A DNA stretch of 64,000 nt from Mucilaginibacter ginsenosidivorans. GTDB taxonomy: Bacteria; Bacteroidota; Bacteroidia; Sphingobacteriales; Sphingobacteriaceae. The position numbers were made by a program, and so were the translations under genes. Below are positions 50,959 to 59,044 of this stretch, piece after piece. The stretch spans positions 4,526,001-4,590,000 of the forward strand of contig NZ_CP042436.1 in assembly GCF_007971025.1 (NCBI RefSeq), given 5' to 3'. The stretch's first letter is position 1. Every line of letters begins with the position of its first letter. The notes beneath the pieces were generated by a model. That model was not told the origin of the DNA and searched no databases. It saw nothing but the letters and a program-made list of their open reading frames with translations.

Positions 50959-51481
50959 CCACAGCGTGGCCCTCCCCCGCCCTACGTTTTAGAATAAGCG
51001 CAGCGACCAGCGAAACCAACAAGCCGACAGGAAATATCTCTATCAGGGTCATAAATGCGTGGACAAGCGGGTTATGTACAAGCTTTTTGATCTGTTCGTA
51101 CTCCTGGGCCTTCGCATTGATGGCAATTAATGACGCTCCTGCTGCTTTCAGTTTGGCTACCTGGTGAATTTCACACTTATCATAAAAATCGGGGAAGAAG
51201 ACATAATATTCGATCATCCACCCCAGCACATATATGGCCGAGGCGATAAGCGTTATCCCGAATCCGATCTTAAAGGCTTTGCCAAACGAGATAACTCCGC
51301 CATTTTTATCGCGGCTCACCTTTATATTTACAAAAATAAGGGAGAATCCCACCAGCATGGTGGTGTACCCAAACACCATACTGCCCGCGCTATCGGTATC
51401 GTAGATCATAGCCATACCGGTTAGCATAACGCCGGTAACCAGCAGCCCGGCAATTGCACCGTAGATAATTGTTTTTTTCAT
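50948..51481 (-). CDS. DUF4199 membrane protein
   Basis: 177 residues, four hydrophobic segments (about 5-25, 35-52, 72-94, 145-166). Between helices three and four is a loop with YDKCEIHQVAKLKAAGASL. The pattern MKKTIIYGAIAGLLVTGVML...GFSLIFVNIKVSRDKNGGVISFGKAFKIGFGITL is DUF4199. Role unknown. Same strand as the membrane LuxR gene 110 bp upstream, a neighbourhood often kept in Bacteroidota. Confidence 0.8.
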   Translation of the reverse strand: MKKTIIYGAIAGLLVTGVMLTGMAMIYDTDSAGSMVFGYTTMLVGFSLIFVNIKVSRDKNGGVISFGKAFKIGFGITLIASAIYVLGWMIEYYVFFPDFYDKCEIHQVAKLKAAGASLIAINAKAQEYEQIKKLVHNPLVHAFMTLIEIFPVGLLVSLVAALILKRRAGEGHAVATS

Positions 51482-51533
51482 TGTCTTAAAGTTTTTAGTC
51501 AGCCAAAATTGTTCAGTATGTTGCTAATTACGG

Positions 51534-51587
51534 TCATACTTTTGGGTGATTTTGCAAAAAGACAGGCTACATGGTACCAAAGTATGA
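51534..51587. repeat. Imperfect inverted repeat upstream of the DUF4199 gene
   Basis: TCATACTTTTGG (51534-51545) and CCAAAGTATGA (51577-51587) are complementary except for one extra T. It sits 50 bp before the DUF4199 start, after the LuxR stop. May be a regulator site or a leader hairpin. Confidence 0.35.
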
Positions 51588-51591
51588 GTGA

Positions 51592-52059
51592 TCAGGGTAT
51601 AATTCCAAGCCGTTTACCTGTATCAACCGCTTGCGTGCGCCGCTTTACCTCCATTTTTTCAAACACCTGCGTCGTATGGGTTTTGATGGTATTTAGCGAA
51701 ACGAATAACTTATCCGCTATTTCCTGGTTGCTTAATCCTTCGGCCATCAATTGCAAAACCTCCAGTTCGCGCTTGCTCAGGTTCAGGCGTTTGAGTTCGG
51801 CCTCGTTCAAAACAAATTCAGTGGACGGCGACAGGTGTACTTCCTTCTCAATAATTACCGTCTTTACTTTTGGCCTGCGCAGTTTGACGGCAAGCCATAT
51901 ACCCAGCCCCGTAAACAACAGCGCAATGATGCCGATATACGTGTCCAGCTGGTCATCGGCCAGTACATACCGGATCTCGAACCAACGGATAGCAAAGATA
52001 ATGGCAGCCAATGCAATGCCGTAAAGAATGGTTTGTTTGTGGCGTGAGAGGAATGTCAA
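51592..52059 (-). CDS. Membrane-anchored LuxR-type regulator
   Basis: 155 residues. Two membrane helices at the N-terminus (about 10-27 and 38-58), a linker, and a LuxR DNA-binding domain at the end: LSKRELEVLQLMAEGLSNQEIADKLFVSLNTIKTHTTQVFEKM, the complete four-helix motif. There is no receiver domain, so the signal may come from the membrane part. The downstream DUF4199 gene is a likely target or partner. Confidence 0.88.
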   Translation of the reverse strand: MTFLSRHKQTILYGIALAAIIFAIRWFEIRYVLADDQLDTYIGIIALLFTGLGIWLAVKLRRPKVKTVIIEKEVHLSPSTEFVLNEAELKRLNLSKRELEVLQLMAEGLSNQEIADKLFVSLNTIKTHTTQVFEKMEVKRRTQAVDTGKRLGIIP

Positions 52060-52100
52060 AATTCAATTTTTATCCGGAAATAAAAATGCTAAAAAACAAT

Positions 52101-52194
52101 GTCATTTCGAACGATAGTGAGAAATCTTCGACTACTTATAAGCCAGGGCACTCGCTTGTATAAGATTTTTCCGCCTATCGGCGATCGAAATGAC
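52101..52194. repeat. REP-like hairpin with GTCATTTCGA ends
   Basis: GTCATTTCGA (52101-52110) pairs exactly with TCGAAATGAC (52185-52194). Inside, AAATCTT (52122-52128) pairs with AAGATTT (52162-52168), then CTTATA with TATAAG. Total about 94 bases as one long hairpin in the gap between two minus-strand genes. Sequences with GTCATTTCGA...GAAATCTT ends are common in Bacteroidota intergenic regions, so it is probably a dispersed element. Confidence 0.7.
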
Positions 52195-52208
52195 AACCGG
52201 TGAAAGTC

Positions 52209-52592
52209 TCACAATACCTGTTCGTTATATAATTTCTGTAACGTTTCAGCAGGATCCTCACATAAACCAGGGTGAACTTTGGAAGTTTGCACCACGGTAC
52301 TACGGGTGGCGGTAAGCCAGCGGAAACGGGAAGCCATATCCAGCTGCGCTATAGGTCCGCCATCTTTACTGCCGCGGCATATTTCGGCGAAGGAATGCAA
52401 ATGAGCCTTAATTTCGGCAGCGTCGATACGGTTAGAGAACGAGCAAAGACGGCTCTCATCAATAGTGCAAAGGCATTGCAGGAACTTGAGCTTAGGGCAA
52501 TACAATATCACCCCTGCATTCAGGAACTCCTCGCGTTCTACCTGGGGCACCACGCGGATAACGGCGTACTCAAATAAGTTGCTCTCGTGCAT
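52209..52592 (-). CDS. DUF3037 protein
   Basis: 127 residues. FEYAVIRVVPQVEREEFLNAGVILYC at the start and ATRSTVVQTSKVHPGLCEDP near the end are the DUF3037 traits. No catalytic residues known. It overlaps the upstream HipA-like gene by 23 bp (52570-52592), so the two are translated together, which is the usual pairing for this family. Confidence 0.85.
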   Translation of the reverse strand: MHESNLFEYAVIRVVPQVEREEFLNAGVILYCPKLKFLQCLCTIDESRLCSFSNRIDAAEIKAHLHSFAEICRGSKDGGPIAQLDMASRFRWLTATRSTVVQTSKVHPGLCEDPAETLQKLYNEQVL

Positions 52593-53364
52593 GCTGTGCT
52601 TCCTTTACAAAAATATCCGATGCTGCTATACGTGTATTTAAAAACTGAGTGTAAATATCCCGCACTTCATCCGGGCTTTCCTGCCATTCGCTTTGCAGCC
52701 AAATATCCGGAATAAGAGAAACGATGGACCTGATGCGTTCCGGCGCTAATATTTGCTTAAATTCCTCATCCGCTTCTTCCAGTTCGGTCGCCCTTAGAAG
52801 TAGTACGTGATCTTTTACCTGCAAAAAAGGCCGTATCGCCTGTTCCTGCCAGTTATCCCACGAATGATGGAAATACAATGCTGCGCCGTGGTCTATCAGC
52901 CAAAGTTCCTTGTTCCAGGTAAGCATGTTGGTATTACGCGGCGTACGGTCGACATTGGTCAGCAGGCAATCCATCCAAACAATCTGCGAAGCAACCTTAT
53001 AAGGCACATGCATTACCGACGGATCGAAAGTAATAGCGCCCGACAAGTAATGCAGCCCCAGGTTCAGGCCGACGCTCGCTTTCAACAGATCCTGTATCTC
53101 TTCATCCGGTTCTGAGCGACCAAAGGCGGTATCGAGGCTGGCAAAAACGATCTCAGGGACTTTAAAACCCAATGCCCGGGCTATTTCGCCTCCAACTAAT
53201 TCAGCAATTAAAGCCTTTACCCCCTGCCCGGCACCGCGAAATTTGATCACGTACAGGAAACCATCGTCGGCCTCGGCGATAGCAGGCAACGAGCCGCCTT
53301 CACGCAGTGGGGTTACATAGCGGGTTACGTTAACGGTGCGTATTTCGGGTGTGGTCAAATTCAT
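52570..53364 (-). CDS. HipA-like kinase-fold protein
   Basis: 264 residues. The N-lobe has VIKFRGAGQGVKALIAELVGGEIARALGF (Lys for ATP). The catalytic loop is seen as LLTNVDRTPRNTNML (NVDR-x3-N), and the metal-binding DHG occurs in LWLIDHGAALYF; both match the HipA/PI3-kinase-like fold. Classical HipA kinases are toxins modifying a tRNA synthetase, but this short form, without the HipB antitoxin, is paired with DUF3037 and its target is unknown. It is the first gene of this small unit. Confidence 0.82.
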   Translation of the reverse strand: MNLTTPEIRTVNVTRYVTPLREGGSLPAIAEADDGFLYVIKFRGAGQGVKALIAELVGGEIARALGFKVPEIVFASLDTAFGRSEPDEEIQDLLKASVGLNLGLHYLSGAITFDPSVMHVPYKVASQIVWMDCLLTNVDRTPRNTNMLTWNKELWLIDHGAALYFHHSWDNWQEQAIRPFLQVKDHVLLLRATELEEADEEFKQILAPERIRSIVSLIPDIWLQSEWQESPDEVRDIYTQFLNTRIAASDIFVKEAQHAREQLI

Positions 53365-53401
53365 TTTTCAGCCGGCAACAAAGCTATAAAATAAGGCGGG
53401 T

Positions 53402-53437
53402 AAAAAAACAAAAGCCGCCCCGCATTACCAGGGCAGC
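53402..53437 (-). terminator. Terminator after the carboxylesterase gene
   Basis: On the minus strand GCTGCCC (53431-53437) pairs with GGGCGGC (53414-53420), one G-T, then TTTTGTTTTTTT. It is 24 bp after the stop at 53462. Confidence 0.8.
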
Positions 53438-53461
53438 TTCAGCAGTTTAGTTAGGGTTTAA

Positions 53462-55081
53462 TTATTTCTTCTCAGCTACCTTATCCAGCAGTAAATATCT
53501 CGGGCGGTCGTTGGCGGGCTGCGCGCCGCTGGTTACGTCGATGATCATGTGATGCATAATGCCATCACTTTTATTGACGGGCCATTCGGGCAAACCCTTG
53601 CCGTTCGGGTTACCGGTTTTGATAAAATTGGCGAAGTAGTCTTCCATGGTAGCCGAAACTTTAAAATCATCAGGGCCCCAGTCATACACCTTGTTGCCGT
53701 TAAGGTTGCCCAGTGCGTATTCAATTTCCGAGGCATGTGAGGCTCCCGGATACGGAGCAGGCTGCGGATTTGGCTTTTCATTGGCATCGCCTTTGGCAAC
53801 ACCGCCTGCCAAACCGGCTTTGGCATTACCCATTGCGGCAACCATTTTTGGCCGCGGGCGAGAGAAGATATAGCTATATACCGGCTGGCCGCCTGTTTTT
53901 GCGCTTTGTTCCTCCCACTTCCAGGTGCTGTAAACAATAAACCTGTCGCTTGCCAGCTCTGTTGCCGATTTGATCACTTCATCCTGGTTCGAACTTGGAT
54001 AGAGCTTTAACACTTCATCAGCATCATTGGGGTAAAACTGTTTTACTTTTTTTACGAAATTTTCCGGTGTCGGTGCATCGCCATACATAAAAGCCTGGTA
54101 GGGTATCTCGGCCGAGTTCCATCCTGCCAGTAAAGGCACATGCATTTGCTCGCCATCGGCGAATATCTCAGAAACCTGCTTCGGCAAAAAATAACCGTCA
54201 ACTATCAAAGCCATGCTCCAGTTGCCTTTTGAGGCGATATCCAGCAGTTTATCAGCCGGGATGGCCCGCAGGTCGGCCAATGAGGATGCACCAGCTTTTT
54301 GCTGAAAAGACATCCCATTTTTTTCGGCGTCCGCCAGCGACGAAAGATGCAGGATACCGCCACTTTCGCCGATGGCGCCGGCAAATAAGCCTTTATTTAA
54401 GGGCGAAGCCATCTGGTCGCACACAGAAATAGAACCTGCGGATTCGCCTGCGATGGTTACCTTTTTTGGATCGCCGCCGAATGCTGCGATGTTCTTTTGA
54501 ACCCATTCCAGCGCGGCATGCTGGTCCATCAAACCGTAGTTACCTGACGCATGATGAGGCGATTCTTTGGTTAACTCGGGATGCGAAAGGCAGCCAAAAA
54601 CTCCAAGCCGGTAATTTACCGTAACTGCCACAATGCCTTTGGTGGCCATGCTTTCGCCGTCATAACGCGACTCGGAGCCGTCACCTGCCACAAAGCCGCC
54701 GCCATAAAAGTAAACCAGTACAGGCAGTTTTTCTTTAGCTGATTTGGCGGGTGTCCAAACGTTCAGGTAAAGACAATCCTCGCTCATGCTATCGGCACGG
54801 AACATCATATCGCCAAATACATTCTTCTGCATGGCATTATGGCCGAAATGATCGGCCTTGCGGACACCGCTCCAGTTTTTTACGGGTTGCGGGTCTTTCC
54901 AGCGGAGGTCGCCAACCGGGGGCTGCGCAAACGGAATACCTTTAAACATATTGATCCTGGTAGCCGGATCGGTAACTCCTTCTAACGTACCGTTAGCTAT
55001 TTTAACTTTGGGCCCCTGGGCCAATGCGGTCATGCTTAAAAGGGGCACGACCATCAAAATGGTGATACAAATTCTTCTCAT
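53462..55081 (-). CDS. Secreted type-B carboxylesterase
   Basis: 539 residues. Signal peptide (MRRICITILMVVPLLSMTALA, cut before QGPK). Alpha/beta-hydrolase of the cholinesterase/type-B group: EDCLYLNVWTP, the oxyanion hole YFYGGGFVAGDG, nucleophile Ser in IAGESAGSIS (about residue 214), and the C-terminal His region. Between residues about 420 and 450 is an insert rich in Gly/Ala/Asn/Pro. It cleaves carboxylic esters; the natural substrate could be an acetylated or feruloylated polysaccharide. Divergent from the Nudix-type regulator, with a perfect palindrome in between. Confidence 0.9.
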   Translation of the reverse strand: MRRICITILMVVPLLSMTALAQGPKVKIANGTLEGVTDPATRINMFKGIPFAQPPVGDLRWKDPQPVKNWSGVRKADHFGHNAMQKNVFGDMMFRADSMSEDCLYLNVWTPAKSAKEKLPVLVYFYGGGFVAGDGSESRYDGESMATKGIVAVTVNYRLGVFGCLSHPELTKESPHHASGNYGLMDQHAALEWVQKNIAAFGGDPKKVTIAGESAGSISVCDQMASPLNKGLFAGAIGESGGILHLSSLADAEKNGMSFQQKAGASSLADLRAIPADKLLDIASKGNWSMALIVDGYFLPKQVSEIFADGEQMHVPLLAGWNSAEIPYQAFMYGDAPTPENFVKKVKQFYPNDADEVLKLYPSSNQDEVIKSATELASDRFIVYSTWKWEEQSAKTGGQPVYSYIFSRPRPKMVAAMGNAKAGLAGGVAKGDANEKPNPQPAPYPGASHASEIEYALGNLNGNKVYDWGPDDFKVSATMEDYFANFIKTGNPNGKGLPEWPVNKSDGIMHHMIIDVTSGAQPANDRPRYLLLDKVAEKK

Positions 55082-55117
55082 GGTAAAATTGGTTTGATTA
55101 CTCCGGTGATTTCAGCC

Positions 55118-55140
55118 TATTGTAATAATTTGTTACAATA
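55118..55140. promoter_or_regulatory. Perfect inverted repeat between esterase and regulator, candidate operator
   Basis: TATTGTAA (55118-55125) and TTACAATA (55133-55140) are exact complements with a seven-base spacer, 23 bp in all. It lies 37 bp from the esterase ATG and 50 bp from the regulator ATG, so it could control both genes. Confidence 0.6.
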
Positions 55141-55189
55141 ATAATTTATTACTTTCTTTATAGCAAGTTTTATTTGACTTAAACGATCA

Positions 55190-55915
55190 ATGAAGGAAGA
55201 GCAAAAGGAAAGCGAAACTAACTCAGCCGGTAGCGGTTACCTTCCCGGCCTGGCTATCGACGCCGTAATATTTGGTTTTCACGACCACCAGCTAAAAGTT
55301 TTGCTGATGGAATACAAAGAATCGAAAATATTCGCACTCCCGGGCGGGTTTATCCGAGCTGACGAGGACCTGAACAAAGCGGCCCGCAGGGTAGTTTCGG
55401 AGCGGACGGGGCTTCAAAATATTTATTTGGAACAGTTTTACGTGTTCGGTGATTTTGGACGATCGGACCCGCGGCCGATGAAAACCATCATGACCGCTAT
55501 TGGGTTGAAGCACGACGACACCCATTGGCTCCTGCAGCGTTTTGTTACTGTTGGGCACTATGCTTTGGTTGATTTTACGCAAGTTACCCCCATGCCCGAT
55601 AAGATATTTGACGGCTGCGCATGGTATGCGCTCGGCGATATTCCCCCATTGATGCAGGACCATGCACAGATCGTTAAAAAGGCTCTTGAGAGCTTGCAGG
55701 CCGACCTTGACCGTAAGCTCGTTGCCTTCAATCTGATGCCCGCAGAGTTCACTATGAACGAACTACAAACCGTTTATGAAACCATCCTCGACAAAAAACT
55801 GTTGCGGCCGGCGTTCCAGCGCAAAATACTGAGCTTGGGGCTGCTGGAGCGCATTGCCAAAAAATGGACAGGTGGTGCGCATAAGGCCCCTTACCTCTAT
55901 AAGTTTATTTCGTAA
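55190..55915 (+). CDS. Nudix-domain transcriptional regulator (NrtR/AraR type)
   Basis: 241 residues. Nudix domain (about 20-150) followed by a winged-helix domain (about 165-235: FTMNELQTVYETILDKKLLRPAFQRKILSLGLLERI). The Nudix box reads GGFIRADEDLNKAARRVVSERTGL: the R-E and E-E catalytic pairs are replaced by R-V and E-R, so hydrolase activity is unlikely and ligand sensing remains. Bacteroides AraR, an arabinose sensor, is of this type. Divergent from the esterase gene, so it may control it in response to a sugar-derived ligand. Confidence 0.88.
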   Translation: MKEEQKESETNSAGSGYLPGLAIDAVIFGFHDHQLKVLLMEYKESKIFALPGGFIRADEDLNKAARRVVSERTGLQNIYLEQFYVFGDFGRSDPRPMKTIMTAIGLKHDDTHWLLQRFVTVGHYALVDFTQVTPMPDKIFDGCAWYALGDIPPLMQDHAQIVKKALESLQADLDRKLVAFNLMPAEFTMNELQTVYETILDKKLLRPAFQRKILSLGLLERIAKKWTGGAHKAPYLYKFIS

Positions 55916-55958
55916 TTATCCTCTTTCGAATTTAGTTTCCCGTACTGAATTCATTTTT

Positions 55959-55984
55959 ATAGTACTATGTATTGGATAGTACTA
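55959..55984. repeat. Two direct copies of ATAGTACTA upstream of a lipoprotein gene
   Basis: ATAGTACTA occurs at 55959-55967 and 55976-55984, 17 bp apart; each contains the palindrome TAGTACTA. Position about 40-65 bp before the ATG at 56024 fits an operator pair. Confidence 0.35.
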
Positions 55985-56023
55985 ATATTTTACATATCAT
56001 TGCATCATTAAAGACTGACTGAT

Positions 56024-56386
56024 ATGAAAAATTTAAAAATGACCGCGTTTGCGGCTTTGGCATTTATGCTCGCTTCATCCTGCCATTTTGGGCGGCACAC
56101 AACCATTGTCGAAACCGGCGACAATTATCGTTTGCGCATAGAATACGCCGGAGCAATACATTTCAATTACGATGGTACCGCGATCAGCAACATCTCGAGA
56201 GGAGGATATGTGAAATATGAGAGAAATGACGAAACACTTGAGGCGAAGAACGATGGCCACGGAGGTGTGAGCTACGAATTGTACGATAACGGCGAACAGG
56301 TAAATCCGCAAATCGAAGGGAAGGCTTTTATAGCCCGGGCGGTAAGGGTGATGCTTCAAAAGAACCATAGACCCAACTGGAAATGA
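56024..56386 (+). CDS. Small lipoprotein, unknown
   Basis: 120 residues. Lipobox SSC (Cys20) gives membrane anchoring. The remainder is beta-rich (YRLRIEYAGAIHFNYDGTAISNIS, GGYVKYERNDETLEAKN, GVSYELYDNGEQVNP). No family recognised with confidence. A 13-bp perfect hairpin starts at its stop codon, and tandem ATAGTACTA boxes lie upstream. Confidence 0.7.
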   Translation: MKNLKMTAFAALAFMLASSCHFGRHTTIVETGDNYRLRIEYAGAIHFNYDGTAISNISRGGYVKYERNDETLEAKNDGHGGVSYELYDNGEQVNPQIEGKAFIARAVRVMLQKNHRPNWK

Positions 56387-56419
56387 TCAAGACCTTTTCC
56401 AGGCTGAAAAGGTCTTGAT
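56386..56419. terminator. 13-bp hairpin at the end of the lipoprotein gene
   Basis: ATCAAGACCTTTT (56386-56398) and AAAAGGTCTTGAT (56407-56419) are perfect complements with an eight-base loop. No T run follows, so it is a likely but not certain terminator; the stem begins at the stop codon. Confidence 0.55.
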
Positions 56420-56475
56420 GTAAGGCAGTTACACTGCCGTGGTTATAAGGCCATGCCGGCCTGGCGATATTCCGG

Positions 56476-57246
56476 CTATTTCCTTACAGCATAGCCCAAC
56501 CCGATATTGACCGAGACAAAAAATGCGCTTTGGTTTTTATTGGGGCCATTGTTTAGCTTATAGTTATCCTCGACGCGCCAGTTACCGTGTGCCGCATTGA
56601 TATAGTAACCTGCGCGGATGCCAATAGGTATACTGCGTTTAACGGTAAAGCAGTCCATTGTTTTCTCCGAAAGCGGTATCAGGTAGTCTAACCCGCCACC
56701 AAGCTCAATACCGAAATTGGGTTGATAAAAAGTTTTGCTGGCGCTCGTATTCAGCAATTCGTCCGAAAAATCAGACGTGTTCCTGATCGCACTCTTGTCC
56801 TGGATGTGCAGCACAGCGGCGGATAAGTTTACGCCGGCAAACGGGAACAACCTGACGTTAGGATTATCCACGACATTATAACCGAGCCTGGCAAAAGCCT
56901 GGTACTGGTTAAACTTAGCTTTAATGTTGTTGCCGGTAGACGTGGATACGGGCGTAAAGCCAATTCCATCTTCCAGTATCCAATTATTATGAATGTGATT
57001 CATGGAGGCATTGATCCAGATGTCGTTGCCTGATAATGTCCCCAGCCCGTTTGGTGCAAGTATGCGGTTAAGCTGAGAAAAGTACGTGTAACGATAAGTA
57101 CCCTGTATCTGAAAGGTGCCGGCTATACCGTTCATACCGTGATGGAACCATCCACCGGACTTAACAGTGTCTGTACTTTGTGCTTTAGCGGTTAGGGAGG
57201 ATAGGAATGCCGATGCGGCAATAATAGTAATTGTTAGTCTTTTCAT
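56476..57246 (-). CDS. Secreted outer-membrane beta-barrel-like protein, unknown
   Basis: 256 residues. Signal peptide (MKRLTITIIAASAFLSSLTAKA, then QSTD). Alternating aromatic/Gly patterns such as GTYRYTYFSQL, QYQAFARLGYNVV, LFPFAGVNLSAAVL, NFGIELGGGLDYLIP, and a terminal strand SAFFVSVNIGLGYAV suggest an outer-membrane barrel of eight or ten strands. Ends with RK rather than an aromatic. Function not recognised. Confidence 0.7.
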   Translation of the reverse strand: MKRLTITIIAASAFLSSLTAKAQSTDTVKSGGWFHHGMNGIAGTFQIQGTYRYTYFSQLNRILAPNGLGTLSGNDIWINASMNHIHNNWILEDGIGFTPVSTSTGNNIKAKFNQYQAFARLGYNVVDNPNVRLFPFAGVNLSAAVLHIQDKSAIRNTSDFSDELLNTSASKTFYQPNFGIELGGGLDYLIPLSEKTMDCFTVKRSIPIGIRAGYYINAAHGNWRVEDNYKLNNGPNKNQSAFFVSVNIGLGYAVRK

Positions 57247-57471
57247 AATAGGTGAGTATAATTAATTTACCAATAGTTAAACCCTATAACATATAAGGAT
57301 GGGGTAATTGTTTCGGATAAATGAAAATAGCCGGTAATGCGGCCGCACATTTTTTCAAAGACAATGTTCATCAAGTATTTACCGGTGTTCGTGTAAAATA
57401 TTTTCCTGCCCGTTTTAAGCAGGTTTTCTTCGTGGTATAATTCGAAAGATCAATTTTAAAAAGAAGAAATC

Positions 57472-58491
57472 ATGAAAGATCACCACCACGAACACGGCCC
57501 ATTGCCTGACGAACACAATGGCAACAACGACGGTATAGACCGCCGCGGTTTTTTAGAGTGCATGGCATGGGCCGGCACCGGAGTATTATGGATGATGTCG
57601 GGCGGTATACTAAAATCGTTTGGCATGAGCCAGATGATAGACCATACGACCGGCAACATAAAGAACGGGCTTATACTGCCTAAATCAGATTTCACATTTG
57701 TGCAGATCAGCGACAGCCACATTGGTTTTAACAAAGCTGCCAATCCGGATGTAGTTGGCACTTTGCAGGCGGCCATCGACAAGATCAATACCATGCCCAA
57801 AGCACCTTCGTTTGTACTGCACACCGGCGATCTTTCGCACCTGGCGCAGGCGGCTGAGTTTGATACCCTGGACCAATCGCTAAAAAGCGTTAAAACAGAC
57901 AAGATATTTTATGTACCGGGCGAACACGACCTGACAGATAACGGAAAACTTTACCTGGAACGTTATGGAAAGGGCACCAAGGGAGGCGGCTGGTATAGCT
58001 TTGATTCGCACGGTGTCCATTTTGTCGGACTGGTTAATGCGCAGGTGCAGGTTGACGGTGGCCTGGGCACGCTTGGTGCCGATCAGTTAAAGTGGCTCGA
58101 AGACGATCTGAAAGGTTTATCATCAAGCACCCCTATTGTGGTGTTTGCCCACATACCGCTTTGGGCCGTTTACCCGCAATGGGGCTGGGGAACAAAGGAC
58201 AGCGAACAGGCACTTGCTTTACTAAGACGTTTTGGCTCGGTATCCGTTCTCAACGGGCATATTCACCAAACTATACAGAAGGTTGAAGGCAACATTACGT
58301 TCCACACAGCTATGTCGACTGCCTTTCCGCAACCTGCACCCGGCAGCGCGCCATCGCCCGGCCCGATGAAGGTACCGGCGGATAAACTGAAAAGTGTTTT
58401 GGGTTTGACAACTGTACATTACCAGGAGCATCATCACACCCTTGCGGTTACCGATATGCCGCTGATGGAAGCCGAGAAGACAAACGGATAA
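57472..58491 (+). CDS. Tat-type secreted metallophosphoesterase
   Basis: 339 residues. A twin-Arg signal, DRRGFLECMAW (Arg24-Arg25), precedes a hydrophobic stretch to about residue 45. Calcineurin-like metal site: QISDSHIGF (D-x-H), HTGDLSH (GD), PGEHDLT (a GEHD in place of the usual GNHD), VFAHIPL and NGHIHQ (GHxH). The N-terminus is unusually His-rich (KDHHHEHGPLPDEHNG) and may bind metal before export. It heads a run of phosphoesterase, YceI, cytochrome c, LytS and LytTR; the YceI ATG is one base after its stop. Substrate unknown. Confidence 0.88.
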   Translation: MKDHHHEHGPLPDEHNGNNDGIDRRGFLECMAWAGTGVLWMMSGGILKSFGMSQMIDHTTGNIKNGLILPKSDFTFVQISDSHIGFNKAANPDVVGTLQAAIDKINTMPKAPSFVLHTGDLSHLAQAAEFDTLDQSLKSVKTDKIFYVPGEHDLTDNGKLYLERYGKGTKGGGWYSFDSHGVHFVGLVNAQVQVDGGLGTLGADQLKWLEDDLKGLSSSTPIVVFAHIPLWAVYPQWGWGTKDSEQALALLRRFGSVSVLNGHIHQTIQKVEGNITFHTAMSTAFPQPAPGSAPSPGPMKVPADKLKSVLGLTTVHYQEHHHTLAVTDMPLMEAEKTNG

Positions 58492-58492
58492 G

Positions 58493-59044
58493 ATGAAAAA
58501 GATATTATTATTTATTGTTGCAGGGTTGTCCTGGGAAATGGGCCTGGCGCAGTTCAGGCCCGTGGACCAGGGTTCGTCTATAAAATTTACCATACAGAAT
58601 TTTGGCTTTGATGTAGACGGTTCATTCAGCGGTTTACGTGGCATGGTCAATTTTGATCCGCAGAACCCGGCAAACGCGCATTTCGATGTCGACATTGATG
58701 CCAATACCATTAATACCGGCAACGATTTAAGGGACAATCATTTACGCGGGAGCAGTTATTTCGACGTAAAAAAATACCCGCGGATACAAATTGTATCGGC
58801 AAAAATATCCCCCGGAGATAAAAAAGGAGTATTCCTTTTCGCCGGAAAACTCACCATCAAAGGCACCACCAAAGATATTTCCTTCCCGTTTGAGGCATTG
58901 CCATCGGGAGAGGGTTATCTTTTTAAGGGAAGCTTTAAGATCAACCGGAAAGATTTCCAGGTTGGTGGCACAAGTACCATATCTGATAACCTGGAAGTAC
59001 AATTGAAAATTGTTGCCCAAAAAGAACCGGCACCTGCAAAATGA
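58493..59044 (+). CDS. YceI-family periplasmic protein
   Basis: 183 residues with a signal peptide (MKKILLFIVAGLSWEMGLA, then QFRP). YceI lipocalin-like beta-barrel: GSSIKFTIQNFGFDVDGSFSGLRGMVNFDP, DANTINTGNDLRDNHLRGSSYFDVKKYPRIQIVS and FKINRKDFQVGG. Members bind isoprenoid quinones or similar hydrophobic chains in the periplasm. Its stop overlaps the cytochrome ATG by four bases, and its start is one base after the phosphoesterase stop, so it belongs to a tightly coupled operon. Confidence 0.92.
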   Translation: MKKILLFIVAGLSWEMGLAQFRPVDQGSSIKFTIQNFGFDVDGSFSGLRGMVNFDPQNPANAHFDVDIDANTINTGNDLRDNHLRGSSYFDVKKYPRIQIVSAKISPGDKKGVFLFAGKLTIKGTTKDISFPFEALPSGEGYLFKGSFKINRKDFQVGGTSTISDNLEVQLKIVAQKEPAPAK

